Assembly: GCA_001972305.1 (NCBI GenBank)
Contig: BDDD01000437.1
Coordinates: 1 to 64,000 of the forward strand
DNA: 64,000 bases
Direction of reading: 5' to 3'
Source of the DNA: Cephalotus follicularis
Taxonomy: Eukaryota > Streptophyta > Magnoliopsida > Oxalidales > Cephalotaceae
Made by a program: the position numbers and the translations under genes. The notes below the pieces were generated by a model. That model made no database searches, was not told the DNA's origin, and saw nothing but the letters and a program-made list of their open reading frames with translations. Numbering within the stretch: position 1 is the stretch's first letter; the number at the start of each line of letters is the position of its first letter. Positions 1 to 9,934 of this stretch are shown piece by piece.

Positions 1-112
1 GGAGAAGTTTTTCTTTCCTTATCTCTTTACATTTAAAGTTTTTAAATTTCTGCATATTCTTCAATATTCAATTCACCCCCCCTCTTGTATATTACAAGAG
101 TGTTTTATTTCA
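1..112 (+). mobile_element. End of a SIRE-type Copia LTR (fragment)
   Basis: The first 112 bases are an inverted, clearly homologous copy of the LTR edge at 2483-2600: both hold the pyrimidine/purine block caccccccctcttgtatat (opposite strands) followed by a related agagtg end. The 'aagagggggggtgaattg' block is typical of plant SIRE/Maximus-like Copia LTR ends. The rest of the LTR lies outside the window. The right edge is placed at the CA dinucleotide near 112 by analogy and may be a few bases off. Confidence 0.7.
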
Positions 113-144
113 AATCAGATCAAGAACCGTAAAAGGATTGCAAA

Positions 145-350
145 CTTACTCAGAAACTTGGTTGAAGATGATTAGAAGACGAAGGTTTAGGGTTGAAGAA
201 CTGTAAATCTCAAGAACTCTCGAGTGATGGCAAAAAGCAAGAAGGCGTAAAAGAGTGGATAGGTGATTTAGGGTTTCTTTTATAGGCCCTGTTTTTAATC
301 CTGGCCCTCCATCTAGCAAAGATCCAATGGTTGAGAAACCAACCGACATC
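145..350 (-). promoter_or_regulatory. Probable promoter and 5' leader of a host gene
   Basis: Read on the minus strand this stretch holds a TATA box (ctataaaag, 277-285), a telo-box-like aaaccctaa just downstream, a second aaccctaaac and a pyrimidine-rich leader. It ends in a good splice donor (ctga|gtaagt, exon end at 150). Telo boxes near the start site are common in plant promoters of translation and growth genes. No start codon of a convincing protein is seen, so it would be a first non-coding exon whose intron now holds the LTR at 1-112. Composition and layout are the only evidence; it could also be an unrecognised repeat. Confidence 0.35.
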
Positions 351-675
351 CCAAGCGCGGGAAACGAAGTGGCAGAGGCAGGAAACGCTCTGCTCGTGCC
401 ATGTGTTAAGTGTGTTCAATACCTTACTTAAGTGCAATGATGTGGGTTCATAACACGAGGACCTACGGATGAGACATGAGAAGACAAGGGAGCAGGTTTG
501 ATCCTTTGCCAAGACGCATCCAACATCCCAACATTCTTCAAAAGATAATACAAGGCAGTCTTTGTCCTCGGCTGGTTCATGAGAAGAGGGTTAATAGCAA
601 GTTTTGCAAAGGTGAATTGCCTGGGCCACGGCTCTCAATTCTGCTCCTTCTCCTCTGACCACGGTCAGAGAACAA
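351..675. other. No recognisable gene; partly internal tail of a Gypsy element
   Basis: No frame here resembles a known protein. The right part, up to the purine tract at 676-690, is probably the non-coding 3' internal tail of the Gypsy element whose LTR follows. Its left border is not visible. Confidence 0.3.
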
Positions 676-691
676 GGACCAGGGGGGCATA
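676..691 (+). other. Polypurine tract before a Gypsy LTR
   Basis: The purine-rich run aggaccaggggggcata lies directly before the TGATGTGGGG start of the LTR at 692. This is the position of the plus-strand primer in LTR elements, so 692-1603 is a 3' LTR with a little internal sequence rather than a bare solo LTR. Confidence 0.55.
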
Positions 692-1603
692 TGATGTGGG
701 GAAAAATTAAATTAAATAAAAAGCAACACGTGTCCTCATGCAAGCACTGCCAGATGTCCAAGTGACAAGGATTGATGAATTAAAGGTAGAGGAAGCCTAT
801 TGGCCACCAGGACAATAATATAAGGAGGACCACTCCTCGGCATAAGTGCCGAGGACACACCCAGTGATTCCAGTACAAAAATCATCTTCCTCGGGTCCAG
901 GTCCGAGGACACCACTTGAAGTAACCCTGCCGAGGACACCCTCGGCCACATAACAGGCCATCTATGTCAAGTGCATATCTGTGGAAGAAGAAGACTTAGG
1001 AGCCAAGGGCTGACTATCTCATTAGCCTCATTGCAGCTCCTCTCCTCGGCAGATTACTAACAGAAGATCTCCTCCTCATTTATGGAATGAGGATTGGGAG
1101 TTAGCCTAAATTCTAGTGATCCTTATCTTCTAAATATAGAAGATAAGATAAGGATGTCTATCAACTAATACAGAAGATAAGATAGGGATAACCATCAACA
1201 AGGAAAGGAGATAATTAAGGAGACGATAAAGGAAAGAAGCGATAATTCAGGTGGAGATGAGGGAAATCCCGAGATTCTCGGAATTTCCTTAGGGGACAGT
1301 CATCAACTCCAAATTTCATGCCCAATCAGTTACAAAACTCAACTATAAATACAAGTTCAACAGACTGAACAAAGGTCTGCAACTTTTACATTCTAAAGAC
1401 CTTATTTTCTCTCTGCACTTTGTCTAACTTGAGCGTCGGAGTGTCCCCGGGAGAACGACCTCCTGGACTTCCACCATTTTTGTTACCTTGTGTAGGGATC
1501 CGAGATCAACATCTTCCTCAAGGCATCAGTGACAAGCGTTTCTCTTAACAAATAAAAGTCCTCCACGTAGGATACTGTTGAGAGAAGGATTTCTGTATCA
1601 ACA
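692..1603 (+). mobile_element. Gypsy LTR, Tat-like (3' LTR fragment element)
   Basis: About 0.9 kb beginning TGATGTGGGG and ending TATCAACA. It has a TATA box (ctataaata, 1343-1351) about 650 bases in. Downstream are the stretch gagcgtcggagtgtcccc and an end ttctgtatcaaca, both familiar from Tat/Retand-type plant Gypsy LTRs. No coding part of this copy is in the window and no target duplication could be confirmed. Lineage is inferred from the LTR style only. Confidence 0.6.
833..950. repeat. CCTCGG / CCGAGG short inverted repeats in LTR
   Basis: Inside the LTR the hexamers CCTCGG and CCGAGG(AC) recur several times in opposite orientation (for example cctcggcataagtgccgagg and cctcgggtccaggtccgagg), each pair able to form a small hairpin. 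They lie upstream of the TATA box, in the U3 part. Confidence 0.6.
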
Positions 1604-2482
1604 ATAACAAAGAAGGATAAATTGAACATAACCATAAAAATTAAACTAAGTACACTTATGAATTGAGCGCAACATATGTAAAAGTACAACAAAAATAAAT
1701 AATAACAAAATAAATGAAAACAAAAGTTACAAATTACACGAGGAAATCGTGTATTGAATTTCGCTTGACCATCTATGGCTCTATATTGTGTGCAGAAAAT
1801 GGCCTAATGAAATGCACTTTGTGAGGATGGGATTTACAATTGTATTGATTACCTTATTTTCAAATCATATTATTGTCTAAAGAAATCCTAAAAGAATCCT
1901 AGAACAATTTATACATTTTTTTGATGCATGGTTGAAAAATTATTTTAGAACCTTAATCGATTCACAAACAGTCGCGCAAATATCCTATCTTTAACCGTAT
2001 CTACGCAAACATACCAAAATTAGGGTTCTCCTCTTGATATAATGTAACACTCAACCACAGGTAGAGAGGAGTGACACTAATAGGGTAAAGGCTATAACTT
2101 TTTCCTATTTGATCTCATATAGATACTTGATAAGGGTCAGATTTTCCAGACCAATGAGAGACGGATACGAGGAAGTCAAAAGCCCCATACTTCGGCACTG
2201 GGGAAATCTCCTGAGAGCAGGGGATATAAGAACCTCAGATGCCTTTAAGATAAATGAAGGTCTTGGGGAAAAGAACCTCGATCACCGAGTAATGGAGAAG
2301 GCTGCGAAATTAGATTTTATGGTCTCGGGTACCGAGAACTAGCAGATGGAGTTCACAGCCGGATTTTGGGCTAAGGATAGGCAACCGTTTCCTATTTTTG
2401 TGGAAATCTATCAGAGGAGTGGATCAGTAATCGTTGAAGACGTAATTACAGATAAGACCCTCCAAGATACACCTAAGGTAAG
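1604..2482. other. Intergenic stretch without recognisable features
   Basis: AT-rich sequence between the Gypsy LTR and the SIRE-like element. A plus-strand open stretch of 77 codons at 2109-2342 has no familiar motif, and I see no RNA gene, clear repeat or terminal structure. The bases gtaag at 2478-2482 are the left flank of the SIRE-like element; a matching right flank was not found. Confidence 0.4.
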
Positions 2483-3607
2483 TGGAAAAGCACTCTTGCA
2501 ATATACAAGAGGGGGGGTGAATTGAATATTGACGCAAATATAGCAAAATAAAAACTTTTAAAGTAAAAAGTGTAAGGAAAGAAGAATTCTCCGATTTAGA
2601 GTGGTTCGACTAACTTTTGCCTACGTCCACTTTTCCCAAGGGAGCTCCTTGAGTTTCCACTATCTCGAATTGATTACGATAGCAATTCGTTACACCTTAC
2701 AACCTTGGTGATTGAACTCAATCACAAGACCTTGACCTCAAGACCTTAGAGGATTCTCCTCTTTTACAAGTGTTTGTGAATGTGTTTATAAGATAACCTT
2801 TCAATAGGTTTGATTTGGCTTATAATACAGAACACAATTTGAATCACAATGAAAAACTCAAAGGATAGAGCTTTGAAGCTTTTTGGGAACACTATAGAGC
2901 ACTTGAGATTTTTGGAACTAGAATGCTTGAATTGATCTCTCTCTTGTTGTTGTGTTGTTCTTGATAATTCTCTATATTCCTGAAGGTTTGAATATTCCTT
3001 TATATAGACAAAAAAGTCTTTGTAGCCGTTGCATAAATCTTGGGAATTTAAGATATCAAAATGTGTTGATGCAACTCTGTTTTGTGCCTGCTAAGATAAA
3101 GACGTCGATGTCTTTTGAAAGGCGTCGATGTCTTTGACTGTTACTAGCCGTTGCAAGTGGGTTTACTAGCTGTTGATTAATTCCCGGGTCAATCAATTTG
3201 AAAAGACGTCGATGTCTTTTATAGACGTCGATGTCTTTTCTGGGAATGTATCCAGGCATTTGAAGTTATGAGCATCACATCGACTTCTTCTTCAAGGATC
3301 GATGTCTTTTCTGGATTTTGCAGTTGAGTCTAGAAAGACGTCGATGTCTAAGGAAAGGGATCGATGTCTTTTGTTGGACGTCGATGTCTTCACATCCAAG
3401 GATCGATGTCTTCATTCAAAATCGACCTGTAACTTTGGTACCCAAAGACGTCGATGTCTTTTGCAATAGGGATCGATGTCTTTTGGTATGCAACTGTCTT
3501 TTGCCTTTTGCCTTTTGTGATTCTTTCTAACATCTTGCACATTAAGTAAACTTGTTAAATGCAAATATGTTATCATCAAAACTAGGATTGAGACTAAATC
3601 ATCAACA
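2483..3607 (-). repeat. 3' LTR of SIRE-like element
   Basis: About 1.1 kb, starting (minus strand) TGTTGATGATTTAG directly after the polypurine tract. It ends near the 'ttcaattcaccccccctcttg' type block shared with 1-112. A TATA-like ctatataaagg lies at 2996-3006 on the minus strand. It carries the GTCGAT/GTCGAC array at 3105-3495 upstream of that TATA. Confidence 0.75.
3105..3495. repeat. Array of gacgtcgatgtctttt motifs in the SIRE LTR
   Basis: About a dozen copies of a near-palindromic unit, aagacgtcgatgtctttt, with variants such as ggatcgatgtcttt and ggcgtcgatgtcttt, spaced roughly 20 to 60 bases apart. The core GTCGAT is one step from GTCGAC. The array lies in the U3 part of the LTR, upstream of the TATA box. 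Confidence 0.8.
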
Positions 3608-3622
3608 ATCTCCCCCTTTTTG
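3608..3622 (-). other. Polypurine tract of SIRE-like element
   Basis: On the minus strand the run aaaaagggggagat immediately precedes TGTTGATG, the LTR start. This is the usual plus-strand priming site, and the 'aagggggagat' form is common in plant Copia elements. Confidence 0.75.
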
Positions 3623-3760
3623 ATGATGACACAAATTTGCTCAAAAAAGACATAAACATAAGTGATATCAATAAGCATAAATAAGCAATGTTCATAAAAG
3701 GAAAGTTCCATTTGAATGTGCTATTGAGCTCTATCACAATGCAGCTTCATCTCCAATGCT

Positions 3761-3918
3761 TTTGAGCTATTGAGCTCTATCACCATGTTTTTGATTATCT
3801 CCCCCATAATTATAGAATCTAAGCAATATCAATTGAGCTTTTGAGCTATTGAGCTCTATCGCCATGTTTTTAATTATCTCCCCCATAATTATAGAATCTA
3901 AGCAATATCAATTGAGCT
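3761..3918. repeat. Two tandem 79-bp units
   Basis: The block from ttgagctattgagctctatc to gcaatatcaattgagct is present twice in direct tandem with only a few differences (3761-3839 and 3840-3918). It lies in the non-coding 3' internal part of the SIRE-like element, which also has many 'ctccccctt' tracts (3619-4060) that resemble extra polypurine tracts on the minus strand. Confidence 0.8.
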
Positions 3919-4421
3919 ATGCTTTTGAGATCTATCTCCCCCTTTTTTGGATAGCATAAAAAAGAGATGTAATTAGCTCCCCCTTAATAAATGAAAGGAT
4001 AAAGAAAAGCATTTCAATAACATCAATAGAACATAAACAAATAATGCTCCCCCTTACGAAATCAAGATTTGAATACCATAACAAGATATTAGCAATAACA
4101 TTCAAACAATATTTAAACAACCATAATATCAACACCATATATGCCAAACACATTTCATTAGTAAACACTATGTCTTATAACAACAATAAAAATTCAAAAT
4201 TACATAAACAACAATTTTGATTACAACCAAAAACAGCAACACATAGCAATCAAGAATCATGCAGGAGGAGGATTGGAATCTTGAGAAGATTCATCGCCCG
4301 AAGTGTCTTCGCATGCGTTGATAGTCTTGGATGCAGCAAGCTTTCGTTCCAAGCGTTTGAGACGTCTCTTGGTGACATGTAGATCGTAGTAGATAGTATC
4401 TTCGATAGTCTCAAAGTCGGA

Positions 4422-5267
4422 TCAAATGGTCATGTCATCCTTTTCCAAGTTATCGAGGCGCGAGTTCACTTGCTCGAATTTGCCTTCAATTGATGCTTCC
4501 ATCGAATCGAACCTAGTGTTCAAAACATCAAATCGAGCACTCATAAATTCCATCATCCTATCATAATCGCTAGTGGATGATGATCCTTGAACTTGAGCAG
4601 GTGGAGCTTCTTGGGCTTCCCATGGAGGGATTTCTTCATGTTCTTCTTTCTCAATCTTCTGCCCTTGATCACTTTTTGGACAGTAAGTCCAATTTCCATC
4701 TTGCTGCTTCCATCCCATGCGGTTTAGGGTGGTATGGAGCATGAGTAGAGGATAACAAAATTCAATTTTAGATATGATGCACCACATTAGAAATGCTTGC
4801 ATCCGAGAGAGCTTAGCATACCCACCACCGGTAGGAAGGAGTTGATGAACGATAAGGTAATGGAGGAGATGATGATCCACAGAGAGTTTGTTTGTAGAAA
4901 GTGCCATGTTTGGATGTATATTTGGATCATTGGGGTAGAGAATTGACAAGATGTGATTACGGTGAAAACTCTCGACTTCCGGCCATTTTTTGTCCACAAA
5001 GATGTAAATACCGGTATGAGGAATATGTAGAGTAGAAGCGAGGACCCTAACATCTAAGAATATACGTTGTCCTTTAACAGTTGAGGAGAGGGCAAATTCC
5101 TCATGAGGAATAGAAACAATTCTCAAATTCATATAGAATTCCTTGACGAGTTTGACATAGAAAATGTCTTGAATTTGAACAAGTGGAATGAGGTGCAACT
5201 CTTCTAGCCAGGAAACAAAGGAGAATTCATTGGAACACAAAGCTAAGTCTATATTCCTACCTCCCAT
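4422..5267 (-). CDS. Extra ORF of the SIRE-like element (envelope-like position), 281 aa
   Basis: Open frame between RNase H and the 3' LTR, where SIRE elements carry an additional, so-called envelope-like, ORF. The first 190 residues resemble the 'putative plant transposon protein' type of domain (conserved-looking FYMNL near residue 45, then a VKGQRIFLDVR segment, then an HIPHTG loop). Residues about 190-230 are acidic and proline/serine-rich. Residues 235-280 form a likely coiled coil with repeated RFD and LDNLEK heptads. No signal peptide or membrane anchor is evident, so envelope function is not supported. Domain naming is from memory; function unknown. Confidence 0.6.
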   Translation of the reverse strand: MGGRNIDLALCSNEFSFVSWLEELHLIPLVQIQDIFYVKLVKEFYMNLRIVSIPHEEFALSSTVKGQRIFLDVRVLASTLHIPHTGIYIFVDKKWPEVESFHRNHILSILYPNDPNIHPNMALSTNKLSVDHHLLHYLIVHQLLPTGGGYAKLSRMQAFLMWCIISKIEFCYPLLMLHTTLNRMGWKQQDGNWTYCPKSDQGQKIEKEEHEEIPPWEAQEAPPAQVQGSSSTSDYDRMMEFMSARFDVLNTRFDSMEASIEGKFEQVNSRLDNLEKDDMTI

Positions 5268-5644
5268 AACTCTTTTATCAATAAAAGCTACATTTCAGAG
5301 AGGGACTTCTTCTTCGGATTCAGAATCCGATTGAAGAGCGGGGTCGGGAGAAGGTTCCCTAATGTCAAGCTTTCTCTTAGAACCAGTTTTCATAGGTTGA
5401 GAAGAGGTAGTACCTTCTTAAAGCCTGTTGTTTTTGTCCTAGGCATTTTATCAAACAGTTGGTATGCACAACAGAGATTAACAGAGAGTGAGAAAAATAA
5501 TCGGATTGGAAGAGGGAAAGACGATTTTTGGGAACGAAAGATGATGGAGTAGATGTTTTTAGAACGATTAGAACGATTTTTGTTAAAAAATCAGAGAGAA
5601 CTTTTTTTTTTTGAAATGTCCAGTGTAAGGGTAAAGTGAGAGAT

Positions 5645-5905
5645 GAGTATGGAGTCGACGTTTTTATGAAAAAGTCGATAACAGGTAAAAGACGTCGACG
5701 TGATTCCAAAGACGTCGATGCGTTCTTTAAAAAGAACGAAAGGCATCGATTCAGAAAACGCTGCATTTTAAAAGGCATCGACGTGTTTTTAAAGAAGTCG
5801 ACGTGTTTCAGAGAGACTTAAAGAAATCGACATTTTATGAAAGAGGTCGACATTTTTTGCAAAAAATACATCAATGTTTTTGAACAGAAGTCGACGTGAT
5901 TTTAT
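5645..5905. repeat. Second GTCGAC array, internal to the SIRE-like element
   Basis: Between the extra ORF and RNase H lie about ten copies of gtcgacgt(g/t) and variants (gtcgataac, atcgacgtg, gtcgacatt), again 15-40 bases apart. This is outside the LTR, so the same motif class occurs twice in one element, in LTR and in the internal non-coding part. Confidence 0.75.
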
Positions 5906-6008
5906 AAAAAAACAGAAGAATAACAAACAAAAATAGAACAATAACCAAAAATCAATCATTACATAAAAAAAACATACAGTTAATCAAATCATTCAAACAA
6001 ATAAACAT

Positions 6009-6520
6009 TCATTCAAGCTCACATGAACCTAGTTCTCTTCTAAACTTTGAAAAAGAATTTTCATCTAGAGGCTTAGTGAAAATGTCCGCAACTTGTTTTT
6101 CCGTGGGTATGTATTGTAAAACAATGTGTCCGTTTTCAACATGTTCTCTTAAAAAGTGATATCTAATATCAATGTGTTTTGTCCTTGAATGATGAACAGG
6201 GTTCTTAGCTAGACAAATACTACTAGTGTTATAACATTTTATAGAGACATTGTGCACAACAACTACCTACAACAATATATTCAGCTTCAGTGGTAGATAA
6301 AGCAACATAAATTTGCTTTTTGCTAAACCAGGAAATAAGCATACTTCCTAGGTATTGGCATGAGCCACTAGTGCTCTTGCGGTCAACTTTATATCCACCA
6401 AAGTCGGCATCCGAGTATGAGTGTAAATCAAAACTAGAGTCTCGGAAATACCATAAGCCTAAAGTAGGTGTATATGCAAGATATTTGAAAATACGTTTTA
6501 CAGCAAACAACTGAGATTCT
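6009..6520 (-). pseudogene. RNase H part of SIRE-like pol
   Basis: Shows the Copia RNase H signature: SDADFGG, then DRKSTSGSCQYLG, ISWFSKKQ, STTEAEYI, and the C-terminal HIDIRYHFLREHV and VADIFTKPL blocks. It removes the RNA strand of the hybrid during reverse transcription. Part of a broken fossil. Confidence 0.85.
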
Positions 6521-6539
6521 TTTGGTTTTGATTGAAAGC

Positions 6540-7330
6540 GAGCACACAAGCAAACACTAAACAATATATCGGGTCTACTAGCAGTTAAATATAATAATGA
6601 CCCTATCATGCTTCTATAAAGCTTGTGATCAACATTTTTACCTTGTTCGTCTTTGTCAAGCTTTGTAGAGGTGCTCATAGGAGTCTTACTTGTTTTAGCT
6701 TTCTCCATTCCAAACTTTTTGAGAATTTCTTTTACGTACTTCGTTTGGTTGATGAAGATTCCTTCTTTGGTTTGTGTAACTTGAAGTCCAAGAAAGAAGT
6801 TGAGTTTTCCCATCAAGCTCATTTCAAATTCTGACTCATAGTATTAGAAAATTCCTTGCACAAAGATTCGTTAGTTGATCCAAAAATAATGTCATCAATA
6901 TATATTTGTACTATAAGTAAATCATTGCCTTTTGATTTAGTAAAAAGAGTTATATCAACATTTCCTCGTTTAAAATCATTTTCAATCAAAAATTTTGTCA
7001 ATCTCTCATACCAAGCTCGAGGAGCTTGTTTGAGACCATATAAAGTTTTGTTTAATTTAAAGACATGGTTTGGAAACAAAGGATCCTCAAAACCTTGAGG
7101 TTGTTCTACATATACTTCTTCTTTTATAAAACCATTCAAAAAGGCACTTTTTACATCCATTTGATATAATTTGAAATTTTTAAAATAAGCAAATGCAAGT
7201 AATAGACGAATAGATTCTAATCTAGCAACAGGTGCATATGTTTCATCGTAGTCTATACCTTCTTCTTGTGAATAGCCTTGAGCAACTAATCTAGCTTTGT
7301 TTCTAATTATAATTCCATGATTATCCATTT
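6540..7330 (-). pseudogene. Reverse transcriptase part of SIRE-like pol
   Basis: Copia reverse transcriptase with [50 protein letters not shown] and the catalytic YIDDIIFGS motif, followed by the connection LMGKLNFFLGLQV. Copies the element RNA into DNA in the virus-like particle. Fossil copy. Confidence 0.87.
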
Positions 7331-7569
7331 TATTTCTGAATACTCATTTAGTCCCTATGACAGAATGATCCTTAGGTCTAGGTACTAAAAACCAAACTTT
7401 GTTCCATTCAAACAGGTTTAATTCTTCTTGCATAGCTACTATCCAATTTTCATCCTTTTCAGCTTTTACAAAGTTCTTAGGCTCAAAGTGAGAAAGAAAA
7501 GCAACATAATTACAAGTATTTGCATTAGACCTAGTCCTAATACCTTGTTGAATATTGCCAATTATAGCT

Positions 7570-8600
7570 TAATGTGGGTGATCTTTAACTACTTTATATG
7601 TTTTATCTACAAGATCTTGTTGGTAATTATCCTTTGATTCTACATCTATGTTCTCAGAAGGTTCATGAAAGTCTATGCTATCATGCACATGTGTACCAGA
7701 ATCATGTATCTCATAAACAACAACATGCATAGACTCTTCTACTAGCAATGCTCGTTTATTAAAACATCTATAAGCTTTACTAGTAAGTGAGTATCCGAGA
7801 AAAATACCTTCATCAGCTTTCGAGTCGAACTTACCAAGTTGATCCTTTCCGTTGTTATGTATGAAACACTTGCATCCGAAGGCACGGAAGTGACTTATGT
7901 TAGGCTTTCTCTCCTTCCATAACTCGTATGGAGTCTTTTGGAGAATTGGCCTTATTGATGTTCTATTTAAAATATAACATGCAGTGTTTGTGGCTTCGGC
8001 CCAAAAGTATTTTGGAAGATTGTTTTCGCAAAGCATGGTTCTAGTCATTTCTTCTAAGGTTCTATTTCTCCTTTCAACAACACCATTTTGTTGAGGAGTC
8101 CTAGGGGTTGAAAATTCATGTTTAAAACCATTTTCAATGCAATAGTTATCAAAAGTATTATTTTCAAATTCTTTACCATGATCGCTCCTTATTTTTAAAA
8201 TAGAAAGTCCTTTTTCTTTTTGAACATGTTTACAAAAGTTTGCAAAGAATGTAAAAGTTTCACTTTTATGTGCTAAAAAGAAAACTCATGTGTACCTAGT
8301 GTAGTCATCATCAATAACATAAGCATAGGACTTACCACCTAAGCTTCTTATGTTTATAGGACCGAAAAGATCCATATGAAGTAGTTCGAGTGGCCTAGAA
8401 GTTGAGACAAGGTTGGTTGATTTAAAACTTGCTCTAATTTGTTTTCCTTGTTGGCAAGCATCACATATTTTATCTTTTTGAAAGCTCAATTTAGGAAGAC
8501 CTTTAACTAAGTCATGTTTCAAAATCTTAGCAATAGTTCTCATACTAACATGACCAAGCCTTCTATGCCACATCCAACTATCTTCATTCAAAGAGACAAG
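7570..8600 (-). pseudogene. Integrase part of SIRE-like pol
   Basis: Contains the HHCC zinc-binding region (WHRRLGH, CDACQQGKQ), the core start PLELLHMDLFGP and the later FWAEATNTACYILNR and FGCKCFIHNN blocks typical of Copia integrases. Joins element DNA to the genome. Fossil copy with breaks. Confidence 0.83.
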
Positions 8601-8689
8601 ACATTTAACATTTTGATTTTGAAGATCATTTAAGTTCATAACATATACATTGCCTTCTCTACGTCCAATAAACTTGGTAGCATTATTGT

Positions 8690-8981
8690 TGTTGTCAATG
8701 ACTCTACATGATGTATTTTCAAAAATGACTCTACAATTCTTGTCACACAATTGACTTATGCTCAAGAGATTGTGTTTGAGTCCTTTAACATGCAGTATAT
8801 TAGTAATAGTAATGTTTTTATTACCTATAGAACCGGTTCCAATGATTTGTCCTTTTGTGTTGTCTCCAAAGGTTACGTTTCCTCCGTCTTTTGGTTTCCA
8901 GGTTACAAATAGGCTTTTGTTACCCGTCATGTGTTTGGAGCATCCACTATCAAGGTACCACCGATTCCTTTTTGGTGACAT
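8690..8981 (-). pseudogene. Aspartic protease part of SIRE-like pol
   Basis: Starts with WYLDSGCSKHMTGN, carrying the catalytic DSG of Copia proteases, followed by VTFGDN, a gly-rich stretch and LKHNLLSISQLCD. It cleaves the gag-pol polyprotein. Sits directly before integrase, which is the Copia order. Confidence 0.83.
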
Positions 8982-8998
8982 CTACAAATCAAGAGAGT

Positions 8999-9930
8999 TT
9001 AAGTTGAAGACTTTGGTACCCAAGTTGCTTTGGGTCTAGGGGGGTTAGTGATAAATGTTCTTTTTGGAACCCATATAGTTCTTAACTTAAACATTTTATT
9101 TTTCAATAATAAATTTCTCTTGTGCATGTCATTTTTCTTGTGATAACAGTTGTGTGTAGTGTGACCATATTTATTGCAATAGTTACAAGTTATGCTAGAT
9201 GAGGTCCTTTTACTATCTTTCTTTTCAAGATATTTTTTAAAATGTTTAACATTACTCATCTCATCATAACCTAAGCCAGCATTATTGAAGACACACCTTT
9301 GAAGTCCTAAAAGGTTGTCAAGTTTTTCACTACTATTCGAAAATTTTGAAAATGTTTTCTTAAGAGCATCAACTTCTAATTTTAGGGTCTCATTTTCTTT
9401 TTCTAGAGATATAGTCTTATTATCTAAGGACTTATTTGATAGGCATTCTACTTCATGTTTTAAACTAACATTTTCTTTATTAAGTGCTTTTATAGTTCTT
9501 TTGAGAGATGTATTTTCTTGACTAAAATTTTCAAGTAATTTGAGAAGTTCACTTACCTCATTTTCATCTTCATCTTCATCTTCATCTTCATCACTATCAT
9601 CAATTGCCATCAATGCTAATTGTGCTACTTCTTGGTTCTCCTCTTTTTCGGAGCTTGATTCATCACTATCTGACCATGTAGCTAGCATTGCTTTCTTCTT
9701 TTTGATTATTTCTTTAGCTTTCTTTAACCTTGGACATTCACTCTTGTAGTGTCCGAGTTTGTTGCATTCGAAACATATTATTTCTTCCTTCTATGTTTCG
9801 GATTTTGAGGGTAATGACTTCTTGAAGTGTTTGCTTCCAAACTTCTTCTTTGCCAAGTATTTTTTGAATCTTCTTGTGATCAAGGCCATTTCATCATCAC
9901 TATCTTCTTCGCTTGAATCCGCTGTAGAAG
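8999..9930 (-). pseudogene. gag C-terminal region with two zinc knuckles
   Basis: Two CCHC knuckles are visible: CFECNKLGHYKSEC (about 9733-9774) and CNYCNKYGHTTHNC (about 9146-9187). Between them are a run of alternating acidic residues encoded by a tcatct-type simple repeat (about 9560-9595) and a long lysine/glutamate-rich coiled coil. This matches the long SIRE gag. The N-terminal gag is not present before 9935. Confidence 0.8.
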
Positions 9931-9934
9931 ATTT

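Larger units (their letters stand above)
2483..9934 (-). mobile_element. Ty1/Copia element, SIRE/Maximus-like, fossil
   Basis: Minus-strand element with, in its own 5'-to-3' order: gag with zinc knuckles (9930-8999), protease (about 8981-8690), integrase (8600-7570), reverse transcriptase (7330-6540), RNase H (6520-6009), an extra ORF (5267-4422), a polypurine tract (3622-3608) and a 3' LTR (3607-2483). Domain order PR-IN-RT-RH is that of Copia. The integrase 'STSRPLELLHMDLFGP' style and the extra 3' ORF point to SIRE/Maximus. No 5' LTR is seen: another LTR sequence begins at 9935. The coding part is broken in several places. Confidence 0.85.

Noticed and set aside
450-454. ataac as a target duplication partner for the Gypsy LTR ending at 1603
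   Set aside because: A 5-base match is expected by chance at this distance and no LTR start follows it.
2109-2342. 77-codon open frame as a gene
   Set aside because: No motif, no neighbouring exon signals and ordinary length for chance in this region.
3105-3495. CRISPR-like reading of the regularly spaced gacgtcgatgtc units
   Set aside because: Spacing is irregular, repeats are short and degenerate, the host is a plant, and the array lies inside an LTR.
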